A DNA stretch of 64,000 nucleotides from Corynebacterium ammoniagenes DSM 20306 (lineage in GTDB: Bacteria > Actinomycetota > Actinomycetes > Mycobacteriales > Mycobacteriaceae), in the NCBI RefSeq assembly GCF_001941425.1, contig NZ_CP009244.1, forward strand, positions 62,001 to 126,000, in the 5' to 3' direction. This document shows positions 1 to 8,255 of this stretch, piece by piece. The first letter of the stretch is position 1; each line of letters begins with the position of its first letter. The notes under the pieces were generated by a model. It was not told the DNA's origin. It worked only from the letters and a program-made list of their open reading frames with translations, and searched no databases. The translations under genes and the position numbers were made by a program.

Positions 1-708
1 CCGACCACCGCCACGCCCCCGGGGCGGGTGTTGGTCGTCGATGATGAACAACCCCTGGCTCAGATGGTGGCCTCCTACCTCATCCGGGCCGGCTTCGATA
101 CCCGCCAGGCGCACACCGGCACCCAGGCCGTGGACGAGGCCCGTCGCTTTTCCCCCGATGTTGTGGTGCTGGATCTGGGGCTGCCCGAACTCGATGGCCT
201 GGAGGTGTGCCGACGGATCCGCACCTTCTCGGACTGCTACATCCTCATGCTCACCGCGCGTGGCAGCGAGGACGACAAGATTAGCGGTTTGACCCTGGGG
301 GCGGATGACTACATCACCAAACCTTTTAGCATCCGGGAACTGGTGACCCGGGTGCATGCGGTGCTGCGCCGCCCGCGCACCAGCACCACCCCACCGCAGG
401 TGACCACCCCCTTGATCGTTGGTGACCTCATCCTTGACCCCGTCGCCCATCAGGTGCGGGTGGGGGAGACGACCGTGGAGCTCACCCGCACGGAGTTCGA
501 GCTGCTGGTTGCCCTGGCCCTGCGCCCCGGCCAGGTGCTGACCCGCCACGACCTGGTCACCGAGGTCTGGGACACCACCTGGGTCGGTGATGAACGCATC
601 GTCGATGTCCACATCGGCAACTTGCGTCGCAAGCTCGGCACCGACACGCGGGGCCGGGGGTTTATCGACACCGTGCGTGGCGTGGGCTACCGGGTGGGGC
701 AGCCATGA
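1..708 (+). CDS. OmpR-family response regulator, 5' end off the window
   Basis: Cytoplasmic DNA-binding response regulator paired with the histidine kinase that follows. The receiver domain begins at the window edge: the frame is open to base 1, and the usual RVLVVDDE motif is preceded by in-frame codons, so the annotated start is only the edge. The acidic pocket, the phospho-accepting Asp in VVVLDLGLPELDG and the switch Lys in ITKPFS are present. A winged-helix DNA-binding domain ends in GVGYRV. The stop overlaps the kinase start (ATGA). With copZ- and copB-like genes downstream, a copper or silver signal is likely, as for CopR-type regulators, but that rests on neighbours only. Confidence 0.93.
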   Translation, partial: PTTATPPGRVLVVDDEQPLAQMVASYLIRAGFDTRQAHTGTQAVDEARRFSPDVVVLDLGLPELDGLEVCRRIRTFSDCYILMLTARGSEDDKISGLTLGADDYITKPFSIRELVTRVHAVLRRPRTSTTPPQVTTPLIVGDLILDPVAHQVRVGETTVELTRTEFELLVALALRPGQVLTRHDLVTEVWDTTWVGDERIVDVHIGNLRRKLGTDTRGRGFIDTVRGVGYRVGQP

Positions 709-1853
709 ATCACGGACCCGGCCTGACCTTCCGCTTCCTGGCCGCCCAGGTGTTGGTCGTGGTGATTAGCCTGCTGGTTGCCGCGGCCGTGGCCACGGTG
801 GTGGGCCCGACCCTGTTCCATGATCATATGTTGATGACCGGCCGGGAGGACCCCTCGCTGGAGCTGTTCCATGCCGAGCAGGCCTACCGGGACGCCAACC
901 TGATCACCCTGGCCGTCGCCCTGCCCACCGCCTTGATCAGCGCCCTGCTGGCTAGCCTGTGGTTATCGCGTCGCCTGCGCACCCCCCTGCAGGATCTCAC
1001 CCGCGCCGCTACCAGCCTGACGGCCGGCAACTACCGTATCCGCGTGCCTGCCGGAGAAGCAGGCCCCGAGGTCACCACCCTGGCGCATTCCTTCAACACC
1101 ATGGCCGACCGGCTGGAACACACCGAACAGGTCCGCCGCCAGATGCTCTCTGATCTGGCCCACGAAATGGGCACCCCCTTATCGGTGCTCACGGTCTACC
1201 TCGATGGTCTCCAGGACGGGGTCGTGGACTGGAATAATGCCACCCACACGATCATGGCTGACCAACTCACCCGCCTGACCCGGTTGATGGAAGACATCGA
1301 CGATGTCTCCCGGGCCCAGGAACACCGGATCGATTTGGACCTGGCGGAGGAAGGGCTCGGGGATCTGCTCCATACCGCCGCTGCTGCCGCGGGGGAAGCT
1401 TATGCTGACAAAGGCGTCGATTTACAGGTCGAGACCATTACGGACACCGCCCGGGTGCTCGTGGACCGGCAACGCTTCGGCCAGGTGATGAGCAATCTCC
1501 TGTCGAACGCGCTACGGCACACCCCGGCCGGCGGGCAGGTCCGGATCAGCGTCCACCGACAGGGGGCGTCCACCGCGCTCATCCACGTCGCCGATGACGG
1601 CGAGGGCATCCCACCTGGCCAGCTCGGACACATCTTCGAACGCTTCTACCGGGGGGATGCCGCCCGCAGCCGGGACAATGGCGGGGCCGGTATCGGTCTG
1701 ACCATCTCCAAGGCATTGATCGAGGCCCACGGCGGCACTCTCACCGCCACCTCTCCTGGCCCCGGTGCCGGATCGGTCTTCACCATCCGTCTTCCCCTGC
1801 ACCAGGAAAACGTGTCCCTGATGCTCAGTGACCCCCACTCCCGGGGACAATAA
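705..1853 (+). CDS. Sensor histidine kinase
   Basis: Membrane sensor kinase of 382 aa. It has a first membrane helix near residues 10-30, a short extracytoplasmic loop of about 40 residues, a second helix near 65-85 and then a HAMP segment. The H-box SDLAHEMGTPLSVL (His near residue 153) is the autophosphorylation site. The ATPase half has N-box NLLSNALRHTP, G1 DDGEGIP, F-box IFERFYRG and G2 GAGIGLTI. The start overlaps the regulator stop, so the two are co-translated. A short sensor loop fits metal sensing; the pairing with copper genes just downstream supports a copper or silver stimulus, which is an inference. Confidence 0.93.
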   Translation: MNHGPGLTFRFLAAQVLVVVISLLVAAAVATVVGPTLFHDHMLMTGREDPSLELFHAEQAYRDANLITLAVALPTALISALLASLWLSRRLRTPLQDLTRAATSLTAGNYRIRVPAGEAGPEVTTLAHSFNTMADRLEHTEQVRRQMLSDLAHEMGTPLSVLTVYLDGLQDGVVDWNNATHTIMADQLTRLTRLMEDIDDVSRAQEHRIDLDLAEEGLGDLLHTAAAAAGEAYADKGVDLQVETITDTARVLVDRQRFGQVMSNLLSNALRHTPAGGQVRISVHRQGASTALIHVADDGEGIPPGQLGHIFERFYRGDAARSRDNGGAGIGLTISKALIEAHGGTLTATSPGPGAGSVFTIRLPLHQENVSLMLSDPHSRGQ

Positions 1854-1888
1854 TTCTGATGACCTCGGCAGCGATCCGTATCAACCCC

Positions 1889-1916
1889 TGGACAATACCC
1901 CATAGGGGTATATAAT
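1889..1916 (+). promoter_or_regulatory. Promoter with palindromic CsoR/CstR-like operator
   Basis: TGGACA (1889-1894) and TATAAT (1911-1916) are 16 bp apart. The spacer is filled by the palindrome ATACCCC-ATA-GGGGTAT (1895-1911). A repressor bound there would cover the polymerase site. CsoR-family sensors recognise G/C-tract palindromes flanked by TA, so this probably drives copper-inducible expression of the CopZ-like and CopB genes. Related palindromes lie at 38160-38200 and 45895-45911. Confidence 0.75.
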
Positions 1917-1963
1917 GGGAGGGGAAACCCCGCCTGATCCCCCGATCCCACAGGAGCGATCCG

Positions 1964-2296
1964 ATGACCGCCCCGACTTCCCCCTTGCTGCCGCTGGCCT
2001 CCGACGGTTGTGGATGCTGCGCGCCCTCTACGCCGTCCGCGACCGTCTCCGCCCCGGCCGTGGCCGCGGCAACCGACGCAACACCTGAAGGTCCCACCAC
2101 CTACCAGGTCACAGGCATGACCTGCGGACACTGCGCCGGCAACGTCACCGAGGCGGTGAGCGCTCTGCCCCAGGTCGACGACGTCCAGGTCGACCTCATC
2201 GCCGGTGGGGTCTCCATCGTCACGGTCACGGGTTCCGTGCCCCTGGAAACCGTCCACCGGGCGATTGAGGAGACCGGCTACACCGTCTTGTCCTGA
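1964..2296 (+). CDS. copZ: CopZ-like heavy-metal-binding chaperone
   Basis: Small 110-residue cytoplasmic protein with an HMA domain in its C-terminal half. The metal site GMTCGHC (about residues 50-56) binds Cu(I) between two cysteines, and the fold ends with the typical EETGYTV segment. Unlike a minimal 70-residue CopZ it carries an extra N-terminal arm with a CGCC cluster (about residues 17-20) joined by an Ala/Pro/Thr linker, perhaps a second metal-binding site. The start has a good ribosome site (CAGGAG). It lies between the operator-bearing promoter and the copper ATPase, so it probably delivers copper to that pump or buffers it. Confidence 0.85.
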   Translation: MTAPTSPLLPLASDGCGCCAPSTPSATVSAPAVAAATDATPEGPTTYQVTGMTCGHCAGNVTEAVSALPQVDDVQVDLIAGGVSIVTVTGSVPLETVHRAIEETGYTVLS

Positions 2297-2346
2297 TCGA
2301 TTCGCCCATCATCTCGACCCCGACCGGGTTGAGCGGAAGGAACCTC

Positions 2347-4524
2347 ATGAGCACTCCCCACCACCACGGTGATCACCCCGCTCCGGAAACAGACCACACC
2401 CACCACCCGAATCATGCCGGTCACGAGCACCATGCGGATGCCGCCACCCACGGCCAGGCCATGCCGCACGATCATCCGCATTCCACTGTCGATGAAGAAC
2501 ACCAGGTCCACGGTCACGGTGAACACGCCGGCCACAGCGCCGCGATGTTCCGGGACCGCTTCTGGTGGTCGCTGATCCTGTCGGTTCCGGTGGTGTTCTT
2601 CAGCCCGATGTTCGCCGACCTGCTGGGATATAATATTCCGGAGATTCCGGGAGCCTACTGGATTCCTCCGGTCCTGGGCACGATCATCTTCCTCTACGGC
2701 GGCACCCCCTTCCTCAAGGGCGCAATGACCGAGCTGAAATCCCGCCAACCGGGCATGATGCTCCTGATCGCCATGGCGATCACCGTGGCGTTTATCGCCT
2801 CCTGGGTCACCACCCTGGGGCTGGGCGGGTTCCACCTAGATTTCTGGTGGGAACTGGCCCTGCTGGTGACCATCATGCTGCTGGGCCACTGGCTGGAGAT
2901 GCGCGCTCTTGGTGGAGCCTCCTCCGCGCTTGACGCGCTGGCAGCGCTCCTGCCCGATGAGGCCGAGAAGGTCGTCGACGGGACCACCCGCACCGTAGCG
3001 ATCTCAGAGCTGGCCGTCGACGATGTCGTGCTGGTCCGAGCCGGTGCCCGCGTCCCGGCCGACGGGACCATCATCGACGGAGCGGCCGAATTCGATGAGG
3101 CCATGATCACCGGTGAATCCCGCCCCGTCTTCCGGGATACCGGTGAGACCGTGGTGGCCGGCACCGTGGCCACCGACAACACCGTCCGGGTCCGGGTGGA
3201 GGCCACCGGTGGGGACACCTCCCTGGCAGGCATCCAGCGCATGGTCGCCGATGCCCAGGCCTCCTCCTCCCGGGCCCAGGCCCTGGCCGATCGAGCCGCA
3301 GCCTTCCTGTTCTGGTTCGCCCTGATCGCGGCCCTGATCACCGCCGTGGTCTGGACCATCATCGGCAGCCCCGATGATGCCGTGGTCCGCGCGGTGACCG
3401 TGCTGATCATCGCCTGTCCGCACGCCCTGGGCCTGGCCATCCCCCTGGTCATCGCGATCTCCACCGAGCGGGCCGCGAAATCCGGGGTGCTCATCAAGGA
3501 CCGGTTGGCCTTGGAGCACATGCGCACCATCGACGTGGTCTTGTTTGATAAGACCGGCACCCTGACCGAAGGCGCACACGCCGTCACCGACATCATGGCT
3601 GCCGACGGCATTACCGAGGGCGAGCTGCTGTCCCTGGCCGCCGCCGCCGAGGCCGATAGCGAGCATCCCGTGGCCCGGGCGATCGTGGCTTCCGCGGCCG
3701 CACACCCGGAGGCCTCACGCCGCCCACTGCGCGCAACCGGTTTCACCGCCGCCTCCGGCCGCGGGATCCGGGCCACTGTCGATGGCACCCAAATCCTCGT
3801 GGGTGGGCCGAACATGTTGCGCGAATTCAGTCTGACCATCCCGGGTGAGCTCACCGACATCACCGGTTCCTGGACGCAGCGAGGCGCCGGAGTGCTCCAC
3901 GTCGTCCGCGACGGTGAGATCATCGGTGCCGTGGCCGTCGAGGACAAGATCCGCCCCGAATCCCGCGCGGCGGTGCGCGCCCTGCAGGCCCGCGGGGTGA
4001 AGGTGGCGATGATCACCGGTGACGCCACCCAGGTCGCCCAGGCAGTGGGCAAGGATCTGGGGATCGATGAGGTCTTCGCCGAGGTTCTGCCGCAGGACAA
4101 GGACACCAAGGTCACCCAGCTGCAGGAGCGCGGTCTGAGCGTGGCCATGGTCGGCGACGGTGTCAATGACGCCCCGGCCCTGGCCCGGGCCGAGGTCGGT
4201 ATTGCGATTGGCGCGGGTACAGATGTGGCGATGGAGTCCGCCGGGGTGGTCCTGGCCAGTGATGATCCCCGGGCCGTGCTGTCGATGATCGAGCTCTCCC
4301 ATGCCAGCTACCGCAAGATGGTCCAGAACCTGGTCTGGGCGACCGGGTACAACATCGTGGCCGTTCCCCTGGCCGCCGGTGTGCTCGCCCCTATCGGTGT
4401 GCTGCTTCCCCCGGCGGCCGCCGCCTTCTTGATGTCCCTGTCCACGATCATCGTCGCCCTCAACGCCCAGCTGCTACGCCGGATCGACCTGGACCCGGCT
4501 CACCTGGCTCCGACCGACGGCTAA
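2347..4524 (+). CDS. copB: Copper-translocating P-type ATPase, CopB (P1B-3) type
   Basis: Inner-membrane metal exporter of about 725 aa. The N-terminus is a His-rich tail (many His in the first 65 residues) in place of HMA domains. TGES actuator loop near residue 254, CPH metal motif in the sixth helix near 356 (the CopB/P1B-3 signature), phosphorylation site DKTGT near 401 and GDGVND near 602. Start: the ATG at 2347 follows GGAAGG and gives MSTPHH, matching the start of the paralogue at 43717-45813; an in-frame TTG at 2329 is less likely. Transcribed with the CopZ-like gene. The paralogue is similar along its length, so the window holds two copper pumps of one type. Confidence 0.92.
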   Translation: MSTPHHHGDHPAPETDHTHHPNHAGHEHHADAATHGQAMPHDHPHSTVDEEHQVHGHGEHAGHSAAMFRDRFWWSLILSVPVVFFSPMFADLLGYNIPEIPGAYWIPPVLGTIIFLYGGTPFLKGAMTELKSRQPGMMLLIAMAITVAFIASWVTTLGLGGFHLDFWWELALLVTIMLLGHWLEMRALGGASSALDALAALLPDEAEKVVDGTTRTVAISELAVDDVVLVRAGARVPADGTIIDGAAEFDEAMITGESRPVFRDTGETVVAGTVATDNTVRVRVEATGGDTSLAGIQRMVADAQASSSRAQALADRAAAFLFWFALIAALITAVVWTIIGSPDDAVVRAVTVLIIACPHALGLAIPLVIAISTERAAKSGVLIKDRLALEHMRTIDVVLFDKTGTLTEGAHAVTDIMAADGITEGELLSLAAAAEADSEHPVARAIVASAAAHPEASRRPLRATGFTAASGRGIRATVDGTQILVGGPNMLREFSLTIPGELTDITGSWTQRGAGVLHVVRDGEIIGAVAVEDKIRPESRAAVRALQARGVKVAMITGDATQVAQAVGKDLGIDEVFAEVLPQDKDTKVTQLQERGLSVAMVGDGVNDAPALARAEVGIAIGAGTDVAMESAGVVLASDDPRAVLSMIELSHASYRKMVQNLVWATGYNIVAVPLAAGVLAPIGVLLPPAAAAFLMSLSTIIVALNAQLLRRIDLDPAHLAPTDG

Positions 4525-4545
4525 TTCCAGCAGGAGACACCCACC

Positions 4546-4588
4546 GCGGTGCCCGACCCAGATCGCTCATGTCCGGGTCGGGCACCGC
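4546..4588 (+). terminator. Strong hairpin terminator after copB
   Basis: A perfect 14-bp GC-rich stem (4546-4559 pairs with 4575-4588) with a 15-nt loop, 22 bp after the copB stop. There is no long T tract, as is common in GC-rich actinobacteria. It also faces the converging gene remains on the minus strand. Confidence 0.75.
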
Positions 4589-4635
4589 TGTATAAGCAGT
4601 TGATCAGGCGCACCGCGCCTTCTCGGAAGGCGTAG

Positions 4636-4880
4636 TCAGGTGCGTGAGGCTTCCGCGATAGTGCCGATTGTTTCATCCAGGACAGCGTCGAATTCGCGGT
4701 CGTCCTGGGTGACGGTGAGCCCTTCGGTCAGGGCGCGGGAGAAACTGGCGATTATTCCGGGGTTGCGTGCCAGGCGAGCGTTAGCTTCCGCGCGGGAGTA
4801 GCCGTCTGATAGTGCCAGCACCCGGATCACCCGCCGATGTTCCACGAGCTCGCGGTAGAAGTCATCAGTTTGATGCACCC
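4636..4880 (-). pseudogene. 3' fragment of class I fructose-bisphosphate aldolase
   Basis: About 75 residues match the C-terminal end of bacterial class I fructose-1,6-bisphosphate aldolase: DFYRELVEHRRVIRV, then ALSDGYSRAEANARLARN and IASFSRALTEGL, ending ASRT. The family has ALSGGYSR here, so the remnant also carries a Gly-to-Asp change. Everything upstream (the catalytic barrel) is missing: the frame runs straight into the end of the HAD gene at about 4870-4880. The open frame could give an 87-residue product starting at 4899, but it would lack the active site. Identification rests on remembered family sequence. Confidence 0.65.
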
Positions 4881-5658
4881 AGATCCAACTGGCCGACACT
4901 ACCCAGGACGACGTCGGCGCCCGCCGCGTCCAGTTGCTCCCGGTACCCGGCGTGGTCGATTCCTACCACCAGTCCGAAACCGCCGGCGTGTCCTGCCTTG
5001 ACCCCGGACACGGCATCCTCGATGACCACGGAACGCTCCGGGGATACGCCGAGTCGACGTGCCGCCTCGAGGAACATCGCCGGATCCGGTTTGCCGGGCA
5101 AACCTTGATCTGCGGCCACCAGGCCGTCAACGATCACATCAAATGCCGGCTCCAGGCCCGCGGCCTCCAACAGAGCCTGCGCGTTACGGCTGGCTGTGAC
5201 GAGGCCCACGGGGATGCCGCCGCCGCGCAGGCGTTCCAGCAGCGCCACGGTTCCGGGATAGACATCGACACCGTCACGGGCTAATGCGGTCAGGAACAGG
5301 TCATTTTTTCGGGCCCCAGTCCGGCGACAGACCAGGCATCCGGTCCGTCCTCCGGGCTGCCTGTGGGAAGCTGGATGCCGCGGGAGGTCAGGAAGGCGCG
5401 GATGCCGTCTTCGCGGCTGCGTCCGTCCACGTAAAGCCGGTAGTCCCGGTCTGCGTCGAACGGTGGCGTATCCGCTCCCAATCCGGATCTGGAGTCGGCC
5501 AGGACGGAGTCGAAGAGCTCCTTCCAGGCCGCCGCATGCACGCTGGTAGTCCGGGTAACGACCCCGTCCATGTCGAACAGCACCGCATCATAGGGCAAAG
5601 TGGCGAGATGATTCGACGACAAGGGCGGTGATGTCTTCCGAGGATGTGACGGTGCCAT
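4865..5658 (-). pseudogene. Frameshifted beta-phosphoglucomutase-like HAD phosphatase
   Basis: HAD-superfamily protein split into two frames. The N-terminal part (5290-5658) has the nucleophile motif AVLFDMDGVV. The C-terminal part (4865-5248) has motif III with GKPDPAMF and motif IV SVVIEDAVSGVKAG, as in beta-phosphoglucomutase and sugar-phosphate mutases or phosphatases. The break is near 5300-5320 beside a run of six A (minus strand); one extra base restores a continuous reading through KNDLFLTALARDGVDVYPG. Its start lies directly next to the stop of the phosphoketolase fragment, so it was the middle gene of a sugar-phosphate operon. A sequencing error at the homopolymer cannot be excluded. 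Confidence 0.75.
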
Positions 5659-5659
5659 G

Positions 5660-5895
5660 TTAGAGCGGTTCCTCTCGTGCTTCCTGCTCGCATCGAAGGC
5701 CGGGGCCGGGGACAGCTGTCCATTGCCAGTTGTTGATTTCCGGCATGTCTTCGCCGTGGGTGCGGATGTACTGGTGGTGTTCGATCAGGGCGTTCTTGAA
5801 TTTTTCGCGCACGGTGGCCGAGACGTCCTTGAGCCGCGGCACTCTGTCAATCACCGCCATGGCCAGGTGGAACCGGTCGATCCGGTTGAGTACAC
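5660..5895 (-). pseudogene. xfp: 3' fragment of a phosphoketolase gene (xfp)
   Basis: About 75 residues resemble the C-terminus of D-xylulose-5-phosphate/fructose-6-phosphate phosphoketolase: VLNRIDRFHLAMAVIDRVP, then YIRTHGEDMPEINNWQW, followed by an unusual short tail. Full enzymes are about 800 residues. The rest is lost at a junction near 5890-5913, where an IS-end-like sequence meets the duplicated cadD block. The order xfp, HAD mutase, aldolase suggests a former carbohydrate operon cut off on both sides. Confidence 0.6.
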
Positions 5896-5912
5896 CCCAA
5901 TAGGGCAGTTTT
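5890..5912. repeat. IS-end-like repeat, copy 1
   Basis: Begins GTACACCCCAA and ends GCAGTTTT; closely matches 11803-11826. The TG-start, CCCCAAAAG core and T-rich inner part recall ends of IS3/IS150-type elements. No transposase remains beside it. Each copy sits within about 230 bp of the left edge of the 700-bp cadD duplication. Confidence 0.4.
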
Positions 5913-5913
5913 A

Positions 5914-6613
5914 GAATTTCTGTCGCGCTAACGTGGTCGAGTCCCTGCGGCAGCGGCTTTTCACAACTTCATGGGCGGTTCAGTTGATGCCGGTGAGGAA
6001 ACCTAGAGAGGCCCTAGTAGCACGGGGGGTGAGTTTATTAAAGGCCGAAGGCGCCGCCGCTGACGAGGATGAAGATACCCAGGCCGATCAAGACGATAGG
6101 GAACAGCACATGCTCCCAGCGTTCGAGAATCTCCGCGATGGGTGGACGGGTGGCCACGAACTTCGCCAACAGGACCAGGCCCGCCACCAGGATCAGAAAG
6201 ACGACGCAGTAGATGATAACGGTGGCGGTATCCACGTTGAGAAAAAACGGGACATAGACGCCGATATTGTCGCCACCGTTGGCAAAGGTCACCCCGGCGA
6301 CGGTCAAGACGCTTACGTTCTTTCCGCTGACTTTCGCGTCATCGTCGTCGTCATCGTCTCCCCGCCAGGCTTGCCAGGCCGCCCACAGCCCCAGGGTCAG
6401 GGGGATTAGCCCGAAGTAGGGGATCGCCTCGGTGGGCAGGAAGGCATCCGCCCCTAGGGTGACCAGAATCGTGGCTGCGAGGATGCCCGCGAAACCAAGG
6501 TACTGCCCGGCCAGGATCCGAAGTGTGGTCCCTGCTTGGCCGGCCCCACGGGCGAAGAACAGCGAGAGCACGATGATGTCGTCGATATTGGTGGCGATAA
6601 ACAGACCAACCGC
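5914..6613. repeat. 700-bp direct duplication carrying cadD, copy 1
   Basis: Matches 12058-12757 at a constant offset of 6144 bp with only about eight substitutions seen by eye (around 99% identity). It covers all but the first seven codons of cadD plus about 120 bp downstream. The edges are sharp: the phosphoketolase and IS-end region on the left, unrelated sequence behind the monooxygenase gene on the right. Confidence 0.9.
6038..6613 (-). pseudogene. cadD: CadD-family cadmium transporter, displaced copy without its own start
   Basis: Membrane protein of the CadD family (cadmium resistance, probable efflux or sequestration). The body has NIDDIIVLSLFFARGAG near the N-terminus, an Asp-rich cytoplasmic loop (seven Asp in a row), ANGGDNIGVYVPFF and six or so hydrophobic helices. 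It is nearly identical to 12182-12778 but the first seven codons, the start and the upstream cmtR are replaced by unrelated DNA. The frame stays open upstream to 6994, yet no convincing start or ribosome site lies near the junction. It may be silent, or expressed by read-through from the monooxygenase gene upstream. I class it as a probable pseudogene. Confidence 0.7.
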
Positions 6614-6798
6614 TCGCAGACCGGCATGGCTCCACTCTCGGATCAGATCACATTCAAACTCCGCCGGGCAGGAAGATGTGGAACACTCTTCGGCCCCCGG
6701 AGGATGAGGTGCCGGTGTTTTCCTGCAGCGATCGAAACTCCACTCCTCTCGTTGTGCTGACGACAGAATGCCCCTCAGGGTTGCCGGCCAGGCGGGGA

Positions 6799-7794
6799 TT
6801 ACTTGACGGTCATGCCGAATGAGTCCGCGATGGCCCGGGCGGTCTGCTTGGCGTAGCGGCCTACCCCGGTGAGCGTGGCGGATCCGGGGCCGGTCCAGTC
6901 GCCGTAACCGACCAGGTGCAGGCCCGGGTATTTCGGGGTCGTGCCGTCCAGGAGCCGGCGCACCGGCCCGAGGGACGGCCGAAACCCGGTACACCAGATC
7001 AGATGATCGGCCCGTACTTCTTTGAGGGAGTTAAACATCGGCGTCGCCGCCAACCATCCGGCGTCGCGGGCAGCGCGCACCTCAGGCAGCACGACAATAT
7101 CGCCGAGCTCCGAGTCGGCCCCCGGATCGGTCTCGCCGCGCTGGACGGCCAGGGCGCGTTGCCGGTTCCGGCGAAACAGCACCCGCCCGTCGACCTCATC
7201 GGGCATCCACCGGGGTGGATGGCGGGTATACCAGGTGACTTCGGCAACACCGGTGAGTTCGGCGGCGATTTGCGCGGCGGAGTTCGCCGCCCCCACCACA
7301 GCCACGGACGACCCCCGGAAGGGGCCCACCCCGGGATAGTTCGCCGAATGCCACTGCGTGCCGGTAAACAATCCCGGGTAGGCCGGGACGAAGGGAGTAG
7401 ACCAGGTACCGGTGGCGGCTACGACATGGGGAGCCGTCCACGATCGATCACCGGCGTGGAGGCGGTAGCCTCCATCCTCCCGCTCGACGCGGTCCACGTG
7501 CACGGGGCGCTCGACGGGGATCCGGTAGCGCTGCTCATAGTCGGCAAGGTAGTCGATGACATGGTCCGACGGTGGGAACCCCTCGTAGGCTGGCATGAGC
7601 TTGCCCGGCAGGCTGGAAAACTCCGCGGTGGAAAACAACGTCATCGACGGCCACACATGCCGCCACGCCCCACCGGCGCCCTCCTGATCGTCGAGGACCA
7701 GGGTGTCCACGCCTGCTCGCAGCAGGTAGTAGGCGGTGGCCAGGCCCGCCTGGCCACCGCCTATAATGATCGCTTCGAAGTGTTTGCTGGTCAC
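6799..7794 (-). CDS. Flavin-dependent monooxygenase, ArsO-like
   Basis: Cytoplasmic FAD/NAD(P)H oxidoreductase of 331 aa. The N-terminal FAD fold is AIIIGGGQAGLATAYYLL; the second nucleotide fold is VAVVGAANSAAQIAAEL near residue 170; an ATGTWSTPF segment matches flavin-containing monooxygenases. The GTG start is preceded by GGAGAC. It lies directly after an arsR gene on the same strand and opposite acr3/arsC, the usual setting of ArsO-type proteins in actinobacterial ars clusters. The family is thought to act in arsenic detoxification, but its substrate is not established and cannot be read from the sequence. Confidence 0.82.
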   Translation of the reverse strand: MTSKHFEAIIIGGGQAGLATAYYLLRAGVDTLVLDDQEGAGGAWRHVWPSMTLFSTAEFSSLPGKLMPAYEGFPPSDHVIDYLADYEQRYRIPVERPVHVDRVEREDGGYRLHAGDRSWTAPHVVAATGTWSTPFVPAYPGLFTGTQWHSANYPGVGPFRGSSVAVVGAANSAAQIAAELTGVAEVTWYTRHPPRWMPDEVDGRVLFRRNRQRALAVQRGETDPGADSELGDIVVLPEVRAARDAGWLAATPMFNSLKEVRADHLIWCTGFRPSLGPVRRLLDGTTPKYPGLHLVGYGDWTGPGSATLTGVGRYAKQTARAIADSFGMTVK

Positions 7795-7827
7795 GTGTGT
7801 GATCGTCTCCTGCTCGTCGGTGGTGGG

Positions 7828-8175
7828 TTAGTCCATCTGTAACACGGTGCGCAGCTCCGCGAACAGCTCTGGGCGCACCTGATGGGTCATCGTCCGGCCG
7901 ACCCGGACTTTGTCCAATAACCCGGCCTCGGTCAACCGCTTCAGGTGATGCGACACGGTCGGCTGACTCAACCCCGACGTCTCTGTCAGCTCCCCGACGC
8001 TGACCGGGCCGCAGCCTTCGGCCGACAACTGCGATAACAAGCGCAGGCGGGCGGGATCGGCCAACACCTTGAACAATGTGGCGTAGCGTTCGGCCTCACC
8101 ACTGGTCAAGGGGCCAGCACCCAGTGAGCAGCAGGCGGACAAGTCCGCCAGCGGGAGAGTCTGCGAGAGTGTCAT
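7828..8175 (-). CDS. arsR: Arsenite-responsive repressor ArsR
   Basis: Winged-helix ArsR/SmtB repressor of 115 aa. With the ATG at 8175 the protein reads MTLSQTLPLADLSACC and puts cysteines at positions 15, 16 and 55, the three As(III)-binding residues described for C. glutamicum ArsR; this decides the start over the longer frame. The recognition helix region is TSGLSQPTVSHHLKRL. It is divergent from acr3 with an 80-bp gap that holds a long inverted repeat, so it should repress both directions until As(III) binds. Confidence 0.93.
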   Translation of the reverse strand: MTLSQTLPLADLSACCSLGAGPLTSGEAERYATLFKVLADPARLRLLSQLSAEGCGPVSVGELTETSGLSQPTVSHHLKRLTEAGLLDKVRVGRTMTHQVRPELFAELRTVLQMD

Positions 8176-8188
8176 ACCAACCATCCTA

Positions 8189-8240
8189 TATTGACAAGCA
8201 TCGATATCAAGACTACTTTTTGTATTGATGCTTGTCAATA
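8189..8240. promoter_or_regulatory. ars operator: 13-bp inverted repeat
   Basis: TATTGACAAGCAT (8189-8201) and ATGCTTGTCAATA (8228-8240) are perfect inverted arms 26 bp apart, between the divergent arsR and acr3 starts. Each arm resembles a half or whole ArsR site and contains a TTGACA-like element usable as a -35 box. Two repressor dimers could shut both promoters. Confidence 0.8.
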
Positions 8241-8255
8241 CTGTGAAAGGCTCGT

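Noticed and set aside
2347..2545. CAC/CAT-rich stretch considered as a DNA repeat
   Set aside because: It is coding for the His-rich tail of CopB and codes well; no separate repeat array.
2694..4166. Long minus-strand open frame under copB
   Set aside because: Ala/Ser/Arg-rich shadow without family motifs; GC-rich third positions keep antisense frames open.
6614..6994. N-terminal extension of the displaced CadD frame
   Set aside because: Overlaps the monooxygenase gene in another frame, Arg/Pro-rich, no start signal; the family protein begins after the junction.
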